DNA of 64,000 bases from Casuarina equisetifolia (lineage: Eukaryota > Streptophyta > Magnoliopsida > Fagales > Casuarinaceae), in the NCBI GenBank assembly GCA_028551475.1, contig CM052361.1, forward strand, positions 17,921,274 to 17,985,273, given 5' to 3'. The notes beneath the pieces are model-generated. The model had not been told where the DNA came from. It saw nothing but the letters and a program-made list of their open reading frames with translations, and ran no database searches. Shown here one piece after another: positions 21,354 through 31,679 of the stretch (position 1 is its first letter; every line of letters begins with the position of its first letter). The translations under genes and the position numbers were made by a program.

Positions 21354-24189
21354 GTAATCAAAGAGAGATGTATAAATATGTTTCAAAATTTCCAACTTGT
21401 TCTTGACCATTGTACACTTGTTTTCGTATAGAAATCATAGCTACATGGACTACTATTCAAGACTTAAAGCAATTCGGAAGAAGAGGAAATTGGTGATTAA
21501 GACATCTTTTTGTATAAGTTATGTTTGCAAACCGAAAAGGCAGGAGTAAAGATTGAAAACAAAAATATACAAGTAGGTATGCTAATCTTTGTACGCAATG
21601 CTTATAAGAAAAATCCAAAAAATTGAGGATAAGAAATTTAAACCTATTTAATGGCATGGTACCCTTTGTGTTAGCTCTTGTATGTTGCTTAATGTTTGCA
21701 AATCGTACATCTTGCTTTTCGTGCTGACGAGCGTGTACTAAGCATGGAATCCAAGTTTAATTTGACAAAAAGTTATTGTAATTAAAAAAAATCAAAATAT
21801 GAAGGTTTGGTAATGAAGGGAAATGTTGGAGGCGCAAAATTGATTAGGATGGAAAAGATTTGAAAGAAAGAATATATATATATATAGGGTAAAATAGATT
21901 GAAACATCCAATCATTTCTTTCTTTTAAGATTTTATGTATTGAAGGAACATGTAGAAATACAAGATAAATTGAAACATTTTTAAGCCTATTGTTGTAAGT
22001 ATCAGTAATTAAAATTTTGACTTTTTTCTCCTTTAATTCTACATATTTGTATAAATGCTGTTTATCCTTTCACTAAATTATTATTTGAACTTGTATTTCT
22101 CTTCTCTAATATTTATTGTTTCTTACCTTATGCCTGAGTTAAATTTGATTTTTTAACTCATCTTTTTAAATACTAATTTATTACTTATTATTAAGTTTAA
22201 TAAGTCTGATACAAATTGTAGCAATTATATAATATGAAATTACTGAGAAAGTATTAAATTATCACCATATAATGCAGAAATTGTTCAAGAAAACTAGACC
22301 ATGAAAGTTGATTAAATCAAGTTTGAGTTCTGACACTGGTTGACATTCGGGGAGGAGTGTAGTTTAAAGTTTACCGTGTAAATAATCTGAAATGCATGAA
22401 AAGAAGTAAATAAATTTGCTCGTGAGGCAAGAACATTTGAGAAAGGATAAAAAGATCTCATTTGCAGCTCCCATATCCTCTGTTTTAATATGCTCTGTTG
22501 TTTTCTTGTTTCATAAGAAAACAAGTTATAGCAAGTTTTCTTGTTTCATAATGGCTGATTTCCTTTAGCTCGCTCTCGCTTGATAACTAGAGCCAGTTCC
22601 TGTCACTGTTTAATCCACAAAAAAAGAGTGGAGGCTTGTTACTGTCAAATTGGAGATGAAGCCACCAATTCTCTTCGGAGAAAATCTGATTTTGCAGTTC
22701 CATCTGCCGGACTTTTTGCTCTGTTATCTCAAGAAAATTGCAGTAATATTTCCTGTTTCAAAAGAGCTGATTTGCATTGGCTTTAGTAGCTCAGATTTTG
22801 TGTATGATGTTAGTCAGAATATCAAGCTAACAAACTGTATGCATCTGCATGTCCTTGTCGACTCTTCCCTTGATTGCCTTCATCTTTCTGTCGTATTATT
22901 CAAGATTACAACAAACACTTACGTTAAAATTAAAAATAAACTTTCATAGGAAGTGAAAACTAAGAATTCAATAACTTAATATCATTACTTCTCATTCTAG
23001 GCATTTGCAGACGGGCCAATATGTTTTGCATGCTACCGGCCAATACCAGCCCTTTGGACGTGAACCGTCCAGCACAGTTCCGATATTGTATTACCTTCAT
23101 CTCATTTTGCAAAGAAAATAATTTAGAAGACCAAACCTGAAAACGTAAGTAAGCTTGAAATCTTAATGTTTATCAAAATCCAAATTCAATTCTTAGTCTT
23201 TGTAACTACCAAGTTCAATGAATAATTAAAGTTACTGAAGGGAAGGATTTGGTTATAAAGCTTATTAAACTTTCTTTTTTAGCATATGTCCGTTGTATGT
23301 AGTATGAGATATTTTCAAAATAAAATTGTTGGATTGTCAATTTTAATGGCTATAATCAAAAAATAATATGAGAGAGAGCATCTTTATTTAAGAATATTAA
23401 ACTATTCTAAGTAAATATTTTATTATGTCATAATTAGAAATTTTTTAACTCAACTTTCTCTTAAATGAATTATAATACTAGGGTATGCCTTTAAGCTTTT
23501 GTACTCTCTTTTTCTTAAATGAATAAACTCACATATTTATAAATAAATAAAAACTACCAAGTTCATGTATGTCATTGTTAAACTTTATTAACCAACTAAC
23601 TCCTTTTAAAGTAAAAGTTGATTGACATGATTCCGCATCATGCTTGAAATGCTTTTAGACAATGGAAGTGTATAAATTTGTTAATTGATTATTAGTTAAT
23701 AAATTAAAAAATTTTAGATTTTATTGACTATAATCAAAAAATAATATGAGAGAGAGCATCTTTATTAAAGAATATTAAACTATTCCAAGCAAATATTTTG
23801 TATGATAGTTGATTGTTTGTTTAGTCAAATATATAGTAAGCAAAAATTCAGTTTTTTTTTCCTGATTTAGTAAAATTTTCCAACTCTGATATTTATTTTC
23901 ATCACCTAGTAAAAACGATTTTGCTGAATGTAGCAGAAATTAAAAACTTGGTTATAAAATTGTCCTTGAAGTCCATATATTCAAGAATATGGAACTTATG
24001 AGTTATTTTTTTTTTAACAATAAAGGATTCTTTAAAAGTGTTTAGAACTGAAGATTCTCCTATATTATTCTTTATTGGTGAAGGATTTTTTTACAACACT
24101 AAATCAAGATCAAGTCCTGTTCTTTGATCAAAAACACATCAATTGGATGCGGTCTCGAGGACGTGAATTCGTATTCTTCCTGATAATGG
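21354..24189. other. Long gap in the RLP gene without clean exons
   Basis: About 2.8 kb of AT-rich sequence. A 40-bp piece at about 21460-21500 (CTTAAAGC, then GAAGAAGAGGAAATTGG) recurs at about 27048-27090 beyond the RLP end. A 90-bp segment is present twice, at 23332-23430 and 23715-23812, sharing ATAATCAAAAAATAATATGA. Short ORFs at 22580-22949 are unrecognised. Nothing marks the boundaries of an inserted element. Confidence 0.5.
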
Positions 24190-24302
24190 GAAAGTGGACA
24201 TGCCTTTCACTGAAATTATTTCTTCATCAATTTGTATACTATCTTCTACAAAGTCTACATCATTGGTTTCTAGTAAACTTAATGGCGCTTTACCGGCTCA
24301 AG
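24190..24302 (+). pseudogene. RLP exon remnant
   Basis: Reads DMPFTEIISSSICILSSTKS and then LVSSKLNGALPAQ before a GTAAGA donor at 24303. It matches the RLP pattern of SISPSICNLSSLKSLSLSSN with a degraded start. Confidence 0.7.
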
Positions 24303-24509
24303 GTAAGAATCAACTCAAAATCAAGTTCTGCAAATTTATAGTCTTACCTATAATTAAGATTTTAAGAACTGGTTGATTTAATTTGTTGCCTAAGAAATAT
24401 AACACTTCTCTAGTCAACTCTTCTTTTAGTCTTGTACTAAAAAGTGATTCATGTCATTGATTTTTGGACTTGAATGTAATTAGGACTATAATTGCTAATG
24501 TATTCTTCT

Positions 24510-24725
24510 TAGCATAGTTTTGCTTCCTTGCAAAGCTTGAAGAGTTGGATATATTTGAAAATATCTTTGAAAGGAACCTTTCTATAGGCCTACATAACAT
24601 GAAATTTCTTCCGCTTCTAGATCTAACCATAAACTAATTAGCAAGAAATATATCTTTAATTGTGTTGACTAGCCCAAAATCTCTTGAGTACATTAACTTT
24701 AGTGACAATAGTTTAAGGGCTTGTT
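24510..24725 (+). pseudogene. Decayed RLP LRR block
   Basis: In one frame: KLEELDIFENIFERNLSIGL, NMKFLPLLDLTIN, a stop (TAA), LARNISL, then SPKSLEYINFSDNSLR. It corresponds to the LRRs preceding the central part of RLPs. The frame then loses similarity where foreign sequence begins. Confidence 0.7.
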
Positions 24726-25107
24726 GTTACAATTTAGACTTCTTTCTGCATCAAGAAGAAAAGTAGGAGAATCTTGATCATATAAGGGTGTCTCACTACT
24801 CCTCTTTTTAGGTCAAGCTTTTGGATTGGGACCTAAGCTCGTAACAAGTGATATTAGAGACAACTTATAATATAATCAAATAAGTAACACTTCACAATGA
24901 TTAACACTCAAGCCTAACATCCCAAGCCTAGAAGAGGCTAGTAAGGGAGGCTCACCCATATTAGGGGTGACATGAATATGAGTCGAAGAAATGTCATGAT
25001 TTAGACTTTCTCCTATAGTAGGAAGAAGAGTGGGGGATCTAAGCCATATAAGAGAGTTTAGCTTCTCCTTTTATTAAGTTAACCTTTTGAGTTAGAAACT
25101 ATTAAAA
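24726..25107. other. Inserted or unassigned sequence within the RLP remnant
   Basis: No LRR similarity. Two related stretches, about 24768-24840 and 25025-25100, both with CATATAAG, a CTACTCCTC/CTTCTCC pair and an ATTGGG/GTTAGAAAC tail, look like a small repeat or LTR-like remnant. The class cannot be set by eye. Confidence 0.35.
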
Positions 25108-25803
25108 TCAAAAATCATCAATAGCACACGTGGATGCATCAAACGGGAAAAAAGGGGTGCATCTTATACACATCTAACACCACGGAGGCAAAAGATGTTC
25201 CACATAAAGACATGTGCATGTGCTACATGTACTTTGACTTTACGCCCAAACGTCTCCTCCTTTATCTTGCCAGATTTTGGCCATTCAGGAAAACATCTAA
25301 AGCTAAATAAATAGGTGTTTAAATCAAAAGAGTAGAGAATGGTTGATTTTGTTGCCATGGAAATCGAAAAGATTCATCAACTGTTGATTTTGTTATGTTA
25401 CAAAAGTTCACAAGGTTTAGGGTTCTTTAAGCCTACCATTTTCAGAAGAAATTTATAGCAACTCATATACAAAATTGATTGCTATGAATCAGTCTATCTT
25501 TTATTCCATTTAGGTTTCGATTGCTATAAAAATGTAGTTCTACTTTACTCTTAAAATCATCAAATTTAAAAGCTTTTGACGTTGTAATATTAAACATCTC
25601 TTGATTTAGCTTTAGATGTTTTCTAAAATGGTGAAAATTCAACGAGACGATGGAGGAGATGTTTGGGCGTAATGTCAAAGCGCGTGTAATACACACGCAT
25701 TTCTTTGCACTAAACGTCTTTTGCTTTAATGATGTCATGTGTGTGTCACCTGCGCCCACCTTTTTCCTCTATGACGCGTCCACGCGTTGCTGATTGTTGT
25801 CTC
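25108..25803. mobile_element. Foldback/MITE-like element with long terminal inverted repeats
   Basis: Two arms of about 200 bp, roughly 25108-25325 and 25585-25803, are imperfect inverted repeats around a centre near 25456. TACGCCCAAACGTCTCCTCC at 25241-25260 pairs with the complement of 25651-25671; AAAACATCTAAAGCTAAA near 25290 pairs with the complement of about 25605-25622. The arms end close to AATCATCAATAGC on the left and the complement of TGATTGTTGT on the right. No transposase is seen. Long imperfect TIRs suggest a non-autonomous Mutator-like or foldback element, but I could not fix a target duplication. LRR similarity resumes immediately to its right. Confidence 0.75.
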
Positions 25804-26754
25804 TCATCCTTAATTGGGAAGGATTGTTCTTTGAAGATATTGGATTTGTCCTTTAATAATTTCTCAAGAGAGTTATTAAATGAATTTGTTACATAAATCT
25901 GCCAATTTATTGTTATTAAGTTGAATGACAATGGGCTCATAGGTCCTATATTGGCATCTTTTTTGCATCCATAAATGTACGAGTGTATTTATTTAAGAAG
26001 AAGAAAATACAAATAACAAGAACATATCGACATAATGACAAGAATAATCCCCGCTTAGATAAGAAGAACTACAAACTCAAGAGTTCTTAGCATTGTTAAC
26101 AACTTCTTTCATGTTTAGATTCCTTTTGAGCTAGGCTTAGTATCATTAGACCTTTCTCATAACTCTCTTTTGGGATCACTACCTACTTTCTCGAATGTAC
26201 AACATGTTGCACACCTACAGTTGCAAGGAGATAAACTTAGGGATCACTACCAAAATCTCTTTCAATTCTATATCTCTTTGGACATTAGATCTTAGAAATA
26301 ACAACGTAGAACACCTGATGAAGTAGGAAATCTTTCGAACTTGAGAATGCGTTTATCGAGGAGCAAGCTTTTTAGTGGTATAATTCTTAAGACAGATCTA
26401 TTGGCTTACAAAGATACATATTATGGATCTTTCAGCGGACTCACATTCAAGAGCAATGCCAAATTTGCTTTAATAATATGTCCTTTGGGGGAGATAGCTA
26501 ATGATTATCCAAACTATGATCTACCTCATACCCAAGGCAGAGAAAGTGGAATACTGCAACAAATTTCAATTTGGTATATCCTGCAAGTAGTTGATGTTGG
26601 TTTTGTAACAAAATACAGCTCATACTCTTACAGCGGTCATATCTTTTATTTCGTGCCTGGATTGGATTTGTTATGCAACAAGTTAACAGGTAGAATTGCA
26701 TTCGAATTAATGAAGTTATCTTCGATTGTTACAGTAATCAGGTCTTGCAATTAA
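25797..26754 (+). pseudogene. Decayed RLP 3' part
   Basis: Pieces in correct RLP order: CSLKILDLSFNNFSRELLNE (about 25824) and IVIKLNDNGLIGPIL; then IPFELGLVSLDLSHNSLLGS near 26120, NVQHVAHLQLQGDKL, TLDLRNNNVEH, and after a frameshift DEVGNLSNLRMRL; finally VGFVTKYSSYSYSGHI and VPGLDLLCNKLTGRIAFEL. The last two match the conserved EFVTK...GLDLSCNKLTGEIP block before the final LRRs. The Pro of GEIP is lost and stops are frequent. No juxtamembrane or transmembrane segment follows. Confidence 0.8.
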
Positions 26755-27080
26755 TTGACTTCCTCGGCTTCGACTGGGCTTCATTTTTCTGATTTAAGGA
26801 CCTTCAAATAATCATTTCACAATAGCATTTATGACCAAAAATATGAAATATATTTTTAGAATATTTTCATGTTGATATTAATTGTAACATGTATTCAATT
26901 ACTAAAAAAAATTTGTAATATATTTTATACATGATGAGCTCTTAGTCATATTAAAATATCTTCTGAAATGTTTGATTTTACAATCATCAAAACATTATTT
27001 TAACCTTTAACTCAACATATTCAACCCATGATTTGCATTTGATCATAAACTTAAAGCGATTTGGGGGAAGAGGAAATAGG
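26755..27080. other. Intergenic, no gene seen
   Basis: AT-rich. The only notable part is the segment from about 27048 that resembles 21460-21500. Confidence 0.5.
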
Positions 27081-27187
27081 CAATTAAGACATTAGGGGAG
27101 GTGTACCAGGAACTGAGGAACCTATTAAGACATGCAATTAAGACAATAGGGGAGGTGTACCAGGAACAGAGGAACCTATCAAGACAT
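27081..27187. repeat. 53-bp tandem duplication
   Basis: CAATTAAGACATTAGGGGAG begins at 27081 and its near-identical second copy begins at 27134. Three or four mismatches by eye. It lies in a purine-rich stretch after the RLP remnant. Confidence 0.85.
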
Positions 27188-27849
27188 TTAGACTAGGAAC
27201 AGAGGAAGAGGGAAAAATGCAAGTGAGGACTCCAAGGTAAAGCGGCTTCAATGGGAAGTTAAGTGATGAGGCTGTTAACAAAGATAAATGAATGCTCGTT
27301 AAACAATGGACGCATTAGGAAACCTTCATATGTCCATGGCAAGAAGTTGGTCTCTTGTGTCGTGACTCCAAATCGAAGTTTAATAAAAAAGGGTGAAGAA
27401 TACTTGTGCTTGGCAATGTGTTTTTGGAAAGAAAGCTGGCATATGGTACTGAGACAGCGGTTTTAGCTATATGTATTTTGTTAGGAGATGATTATTTTCT
27501 TTCCTTGCATATTTTTCTCTTGTGCGTAAGTTGCTTTAATTCTCACAGCTAAAAGAGCTACTCTAAATGAAATTACAAACTCGTAAGAAGTATAAATTTA
27601 TTAAAGCATAAACTCTTGGCAATTGGAAACTAACTATTATCAGTCCCAATTTACTCGGCCCTTACTCGAGGAAGGATGATTAACTATTGAGCAGCCAGTT
27701 GGCTACTATGTGAGTAGTCTCACGGATGGAATCAAAATAGATGCGCAAGTTAATAAATCTCAGCCCTGTCAACAGAAATAGATTTGGCTAGACTTTTTGA
27801 AGCCAAAGCATTAAGCAGCCGAGTTACCAGTACCAAGCTCTTAAAAGAC
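27188..27849. other. Mixed intergenic with an R1 scrap
   Basis: A 67-codon frame at 27263-27466 is not recognised. From about 27531 to 27640 the sequence (TTGCTTTAATTCTCA...AAAGAGCTACTCTA) is a partial copy of the front of the R1 repeat described at 32720 and 61158. Confidence 0.5.
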
Positions 27850-27970
27850 CGCAGAACTCTCCCTAGCTCAATGGTAACTGAGTCAAGGCTTTTGACTAGC
27901 AAGTCATCGGGTTCAAATCTCCTCCCTTCCCATGTGTGAGTTATTAAATAAAAAAGAAAAAAAAAACTCC
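27850..27970 (+). mobile_element. tRNA-derived SINE
   Basis: Pol III promoter-like boxes with tRNA spacing: A box TAGCTCAATGG at 27864-27874 and B box GGTTCAAATC at 27909-27918. An A-rich tail runs at about 27946-27967. It does not fold as a true tRNA gene: there is no matching acceptor stem and an A-rich 3' end follows. Family not identified. Confidence 0.7.
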
Positions 27971-28134
27971 GAAAAAACCACTCTTTCTTACCCAACCAGC
28001 CAACAAAGTTAAGAGAAAGAAGAACTAAAGACTTACGATTTTACTCATATAATCTTGTTCAAAGGTGTAAGAAGTTGTTCTATTGAAAGGCACAAGAAAG
28101 TAGATGGTGAAAGACAAGGAATTCTAAATTTTGG

Positions 28135-29340
28135 AAGAAAAAGAACAAGGATGAAAGTCATCTTTGACTTTTCCATGCCTACAATTAATGAAACCCTAGA
28201 TGAATAGTGCAGATCTAGGTTCTTTACAAGGCTTGATTTGCCTTCTAGACATCATCAAGGCAAGAATCCAATAACTTTTTTTGTCGCATGAAAAAATCCT
28301 ATTACTATTGGCCTATGAAAAAGAAACGACAACTTGGATCCTATAGGCCAATAAGTGGTGCCACTACTTGCTTGGGCATCCATTCATTGTTCATACTGAT
28401 CAAAAGTACTTAAAGTACCTATAAAAACAGAAAATCTCTACTCTAGTACAACAAAAATGGTTTTTTAAGTTGGTGGAATGTAATTTCTCAATTGAATACT
28501 ACTTGGAAGAGAAAACAGTGGTACTAGCTCACTATCTCAAAGGGAAGAACTTGTAGCCAAGCAAGGAAGTCTTGATGCTATCTCTAGTCCCGTGCCCTTT
28601 TGGTTGAACCAATTAGAGAAAAGATACAAAACAATGACACATTGAAATAGCTAGTATAGAAATTTAGAAGCGGAGAAGCAGTTGGCCAATGGGACTGCCG
28701 AGAATGCATTCTGTTTTTGAAAAACAAAATTTACTGGTTCAAAAGTTCCCTTATAGTCCTAAAGATACTCTCTAAAGAATCATAGAAGTGTTCTAGTAGA
28801 CACGAATGTATGAAGATATCAGAAAGTTTGTAAGTGCATGTGAGGAATGCCAAAGACATAAATGGGAAAATATGGTGGCTCCGAGTATGCTACAACCCTA
28901 ACAAATTCCTTCTATAGTTTGGACAAATAAATTGATGGACTTCATTGATGGTTTACCTCCAACTTAAGGTAAAACTTATATGTTTGTTGTGGTTAATAAA
29001 CTTTCCAAATTAGGTCACTTCATCCTAGTAACCATCCATACCCATTTGTATCCGTTTCTAAAATTTTCCATGACATCTTCAAACTTTAGAACCATAGTTA
29101 GTGATAGAAGTTCAAGTTTTACCAGCTTGTTTTGGAAAGAACTAATTGGTTTGCAAGGCATTAAGTTCAATCTAATGTCCTCTTACCACCCTTAATCAAA
29201 TGTGCAATCCAAGGTGGTAAATAGAACCATCAATGTTTCAGTGATCCATGTTAAGAGCAATTAGCACCTTAGGGATCTTCTTTATCGTATGTGTCTAATT
29301 GAACTGCTTGAAGTAGTGAAGTGCTAAACGGCCACAATTT
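28135..29340 (+). pseudogene. Ty3/gypsy RT-RNase H-integrase remnant
   Basis: Degenerate plus-strand pieces in gypsy order. RT: FDFSMPTINETLDE and FFTRLDLPSRHHQ (about 28165-28265). Then, after an apparent internal deletion, RNase H: KWCHYLLGHPFIVHTDQKYL (about 28345-28420) and QQKWFFKLVECNFSIEYYLE. Integrase: zinc-finger half CEECQRH (28840-28862), WTNKLMDFIDGLPPT (about 28920-28965), FVVVNKLSKLGHFI (28983), VSDRSSSFTSLFWKELIGLQ (about 29098-29157) and SSYHP. Many stops and frameshifts. R1 repeat sequence begins about 150 bp downstream. Confidence 0.8.
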
Positions 29341-29479
29341 GAGCAAATTTGGCATACCATGACTAGTTTTGAATATGTTATATGGTTGGGTTTATGCATG
29401 TTTATCAACTATTTGAATTTCTATTGATTGGAGTTTGGTTATTTTGTGCAGAAGGTAAGAAGCCACACCCTTTCAAATT

Positions 29480-29739
29480 GAAGCCTGAGACTTTACAAAT
29501 ACAGGTTAGTAATTAGATAATATAAATTCCTAATATTAGATCAAATATCAACATATATAGGCATATGAATATATCTCTCCTCATCTTCTTTGCTATGTCT
29601 CCTTAAGAAGTGGCTACCCCTTCTTTGTTCGAGAAGAATTCGACATTGATGTCTTTTACAATTGCCAGGCACCTCACTTGCTGGATATTGTCTTCTTCCA
29701 AAACCTTCTTATTGCAAATTATTTATCTTAAACTTTTGT
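29480..29739. repeat. Partial R1 repeat
   Basis: Shares with 33000-33180 and 61385-61560 the order TATAAATTCCTAA, ATCAACATATATA, CTCTC...TTCTTTGC and GATGTCTTTTACAA...GGCACCTC.CTTGCTGGA. It follows the gypsy remnant and leads into the LTR/PBS array. Confidence 0.65.
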
Positions 29740-31130
29740 TGTTAAAGTCCCACATTGGAACCAAATGCATACTTAGGCAGCTTCTATGTTGGGGTGGTAC
29801 CACCTACTTCTTACACATGTTTTTGATAAAGAAATGGTTATTTTCAAAATGATATCAAAGCTAGGTTTAGGCCCGCTAGTTGTAGGGAGGTGGTACCACT
29901 TACTTTTGACACATGTTCTTGATAAGGAAAATTTTATTTTCAACATAGTATCAAAGCTAGGTTAAAGCCGGCTCATTATAGGGAGGTGCTACCACTTACT
30001 TTTAGTATATGTTTTTGATAAGGAAAGGATTATTTTCAACATTATATTAGAGCCAATGTTTTTGATAAGAAAATAGTTATTTTCAACATGGTATCAGAGC
30101 TAATGTTTTTGATAAGGAAATGGTTATTTTCAAAATAATATTAAAGCTAGGTTTAGGCCTGCTAATTGTAAGGAGGTGGTACCACTTACTTTTGACACAT
30201 GTTCTTGATAGGGAAAAGGTTATTTTCAACATAGTATCAAAGCCAGTGTTTTTGATAAGGAAATGGTTATTTTTAACATAGTATTAAGGCTAGGTTTAAG
30301 CATGCTCATTATAGGGAGGTGGTACCATTTACTTTTGACATATGTTTTTGATAAGGAAAGAGTTATTTTCAACATGATATCAGAGCCAGTGTTTTTTATA
30401 AGAAAATGGTTATTTTCAACATGGTATCAAAGACAATATTTTTGATAAGGAAATGGTTATTTTCAAAATGATATCAAAGCTAGGTTTAAGCCCACTAGTT
30501 GTAAGAAGGTGGTACCATTTACTTTTGACACATGTTCTTGATAAGGAAAATGTTATTTTCAACATTGTATAAGAGCCAGTGTTTTTATAAGGAAATTGTT
30601 ATTTTCAACGTAGCATCAAGGCTAAGTTCAGGCCCGCTCATTATAGGGAGGTGGTACCATTTACTTTTGACATATGTTTTTGATAAGAAAGGCGTTATTT
30701 TCAACATGGTATTAAAGTGTGTTTTTATAAGGAAATGGCCATTTTCAACATTTGCCTCGTCAATTCCTATTTGTTCTATATTTATTTAAACTCCAACTAT
30801 GCACACTACATAATGGATCTCTATTATTAGAGGTCGTGGCAATGATTCAAGATGATCGGTCTTGCTTTTCACTAAGTTTGGGCCCACTAGTCGTAGTGGT
30901 TGTTACTACCTACTTTTGGCATATGTTTTTTATAAGAAAATTGCTATTTTCAACATAGTATCAGAATTGTAAATATGTGTGGATTCCCTCTTAGTTCCAT
31001 GTGGGTTCACGTCAAACATTCTTGACGTGAGGAGTGTTGAAGTCTCATCAGACCAAATGCGAAACCTAGGTAGCTTATATGTTAGGGTGGTACCACCTAC
31101 GCTTGACGTGTTTTTGGTAAGGAAATGACC
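29740..31130 (+). repeat. LTR/PBS-type tandem array (TRIM-like)
   Basis: The word GGTGGTACCA or a close variant recurs at 29793, 29889, 29985, 30175, 30318, 30508, 30650, about 30898 and 31086. The first spacings are 96, 96, 190, 143, 190 and 142, that is 96 plus 0, 1 or 2 units of about 47. The 96-bp unit runs from GGTGGTACCACTTAC through ACATGTTCTTGATAAGG and TTATTTTCAACA to a primer-site-like TGGTATCAGAGC/TAGTATCAAAGC and a short GGCCCGCTAGTTGTAGGGA spacer. The 47-bp subunit repeats only GTTTTTGATAAGG...CAACATGGTATC. LTR-start-like TGTTAAAGTCCCACATTGG lies at 29740 and TGTTGAAGTCTCATC at 31034. This fits very short LTRs (about 110 bp) joined to primer sites, as in TRIM elements. No protein is coded. 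Confidence 0.75.
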
Positions 31131-31679
31131 ATTTTCAACATTTGTCTCGGCAATTCCTATTCGTTCTGTATGTATTTAAACTCCAAATCCGTACACTACA
31201 TAATGGACCTCTATTATTGTTGCGGCAATGATTCAAGCAGGAATGGTCTTGCTTTTCACGGGTTGGAATTTATAAAATATAGCTCAAGTAACAGTTCTTT
31301 ACTTTTACTTGTTCGCACAAAAAACGAAAAAGACTAAATTGACATGATGATGGTATCAGTGATTGCTAAGGGATAAGAATCCGAAGAAAAGTTAAAACCA
31401 TTATCATCGATTAGAAATATTAAATCTCGTTTCCTACACTGTTCCGAAGCATGCAAATATTGCTTCTAATGTCCTGCTAAGTCGTCCCATGTTTCACTCG
31501 TATAAGTTGTCAAATCAAGGCAGGATTAAAGTTGGTTAATCAGTACACTAAATTTTGATGCAAAAGAAAAAGTGGCACCGACGAGCGAGACAAGGACATG
31601 CACAGCAACAAACGCACTAGTGGCATTTCCAACCCTTCAGCTCATTCCCGGAGTCTATAGGCTACGGCTTCTCTTTTCT
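31131..31679. repeat. R1 repeat, rear block
   Basis: Shares with 36466-36850, 58118-58510 and 61650-62150 the ordered words CAATTCCTATTCGTTC, CACTACATAATGGACCTCTA, TTCAAGCAGGAATGG, TTGGAATTTATAAA, ACAGTTCTTTACTTTTACTT and AACAAACGCACTAGT. It is interrupted at about 31680 by a LINE fragment; the remainder is at 32666-32715. Confidence 0.75.

Larger units (their letters stand above)
12085..26754 (+). pseudogene. LRR receptor-like protein gene, split by insertions and 3'-decayed
   Basis: A plant RLP of the multi-intron type (Arabidopsis RLP1/13/14/15/21/56-like organisation, from memory of the family). It should encode a plasma-membrane receptor with an extracellular LRR ectodomain and no kinase. 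Exons 1-6 (12085-12490, 18915-19073, 19961-20116, 20196-20270, 21034-21189, 21279-21353) join in phase 1 without stops and give signal peptide, LRRNT domain and about seven LRRs. Beyond 21353 only broken pieces remain, at 24190-24302, 24510-24725, 25797-25955 and 26110-26754, with stops and frameshifts. No transmembrane segment or cytoplasmic tail is visible. Copia-2 lies in intron 1 and an inverted-repeat element lies in the LRR region. The 5' part could still be transcribed, but a functional full-length receptor is not supported. Confidence 0.85.

Noticed and set aside
24849..24866. Primer-site-like GTGATATTAGAGACAAC after GCTCGTAACA
   Set aside because: A single weak match to the LTR-end plus PBS pattern, without a partner LTR or target duplication; kept only as a note on unassigned sequence.
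27263..27466. 67-codon plus-strand ORF
   Set aside because: No recognisable family, no splice context, and it lies among repeats.
27864..27918. Possible tRNA gene
   Set aside because: A and B boxes are present, but no acceptor stem pairs and an A-rich tail follows, so a SINE is the better reading. The same holds for 45234 and 46476.
29740..31130. CRISPR-like array
   Set aside because: Units are imperfect, spacers are not unique, and the context is plant nuclear DNA with LTR-type motifs.
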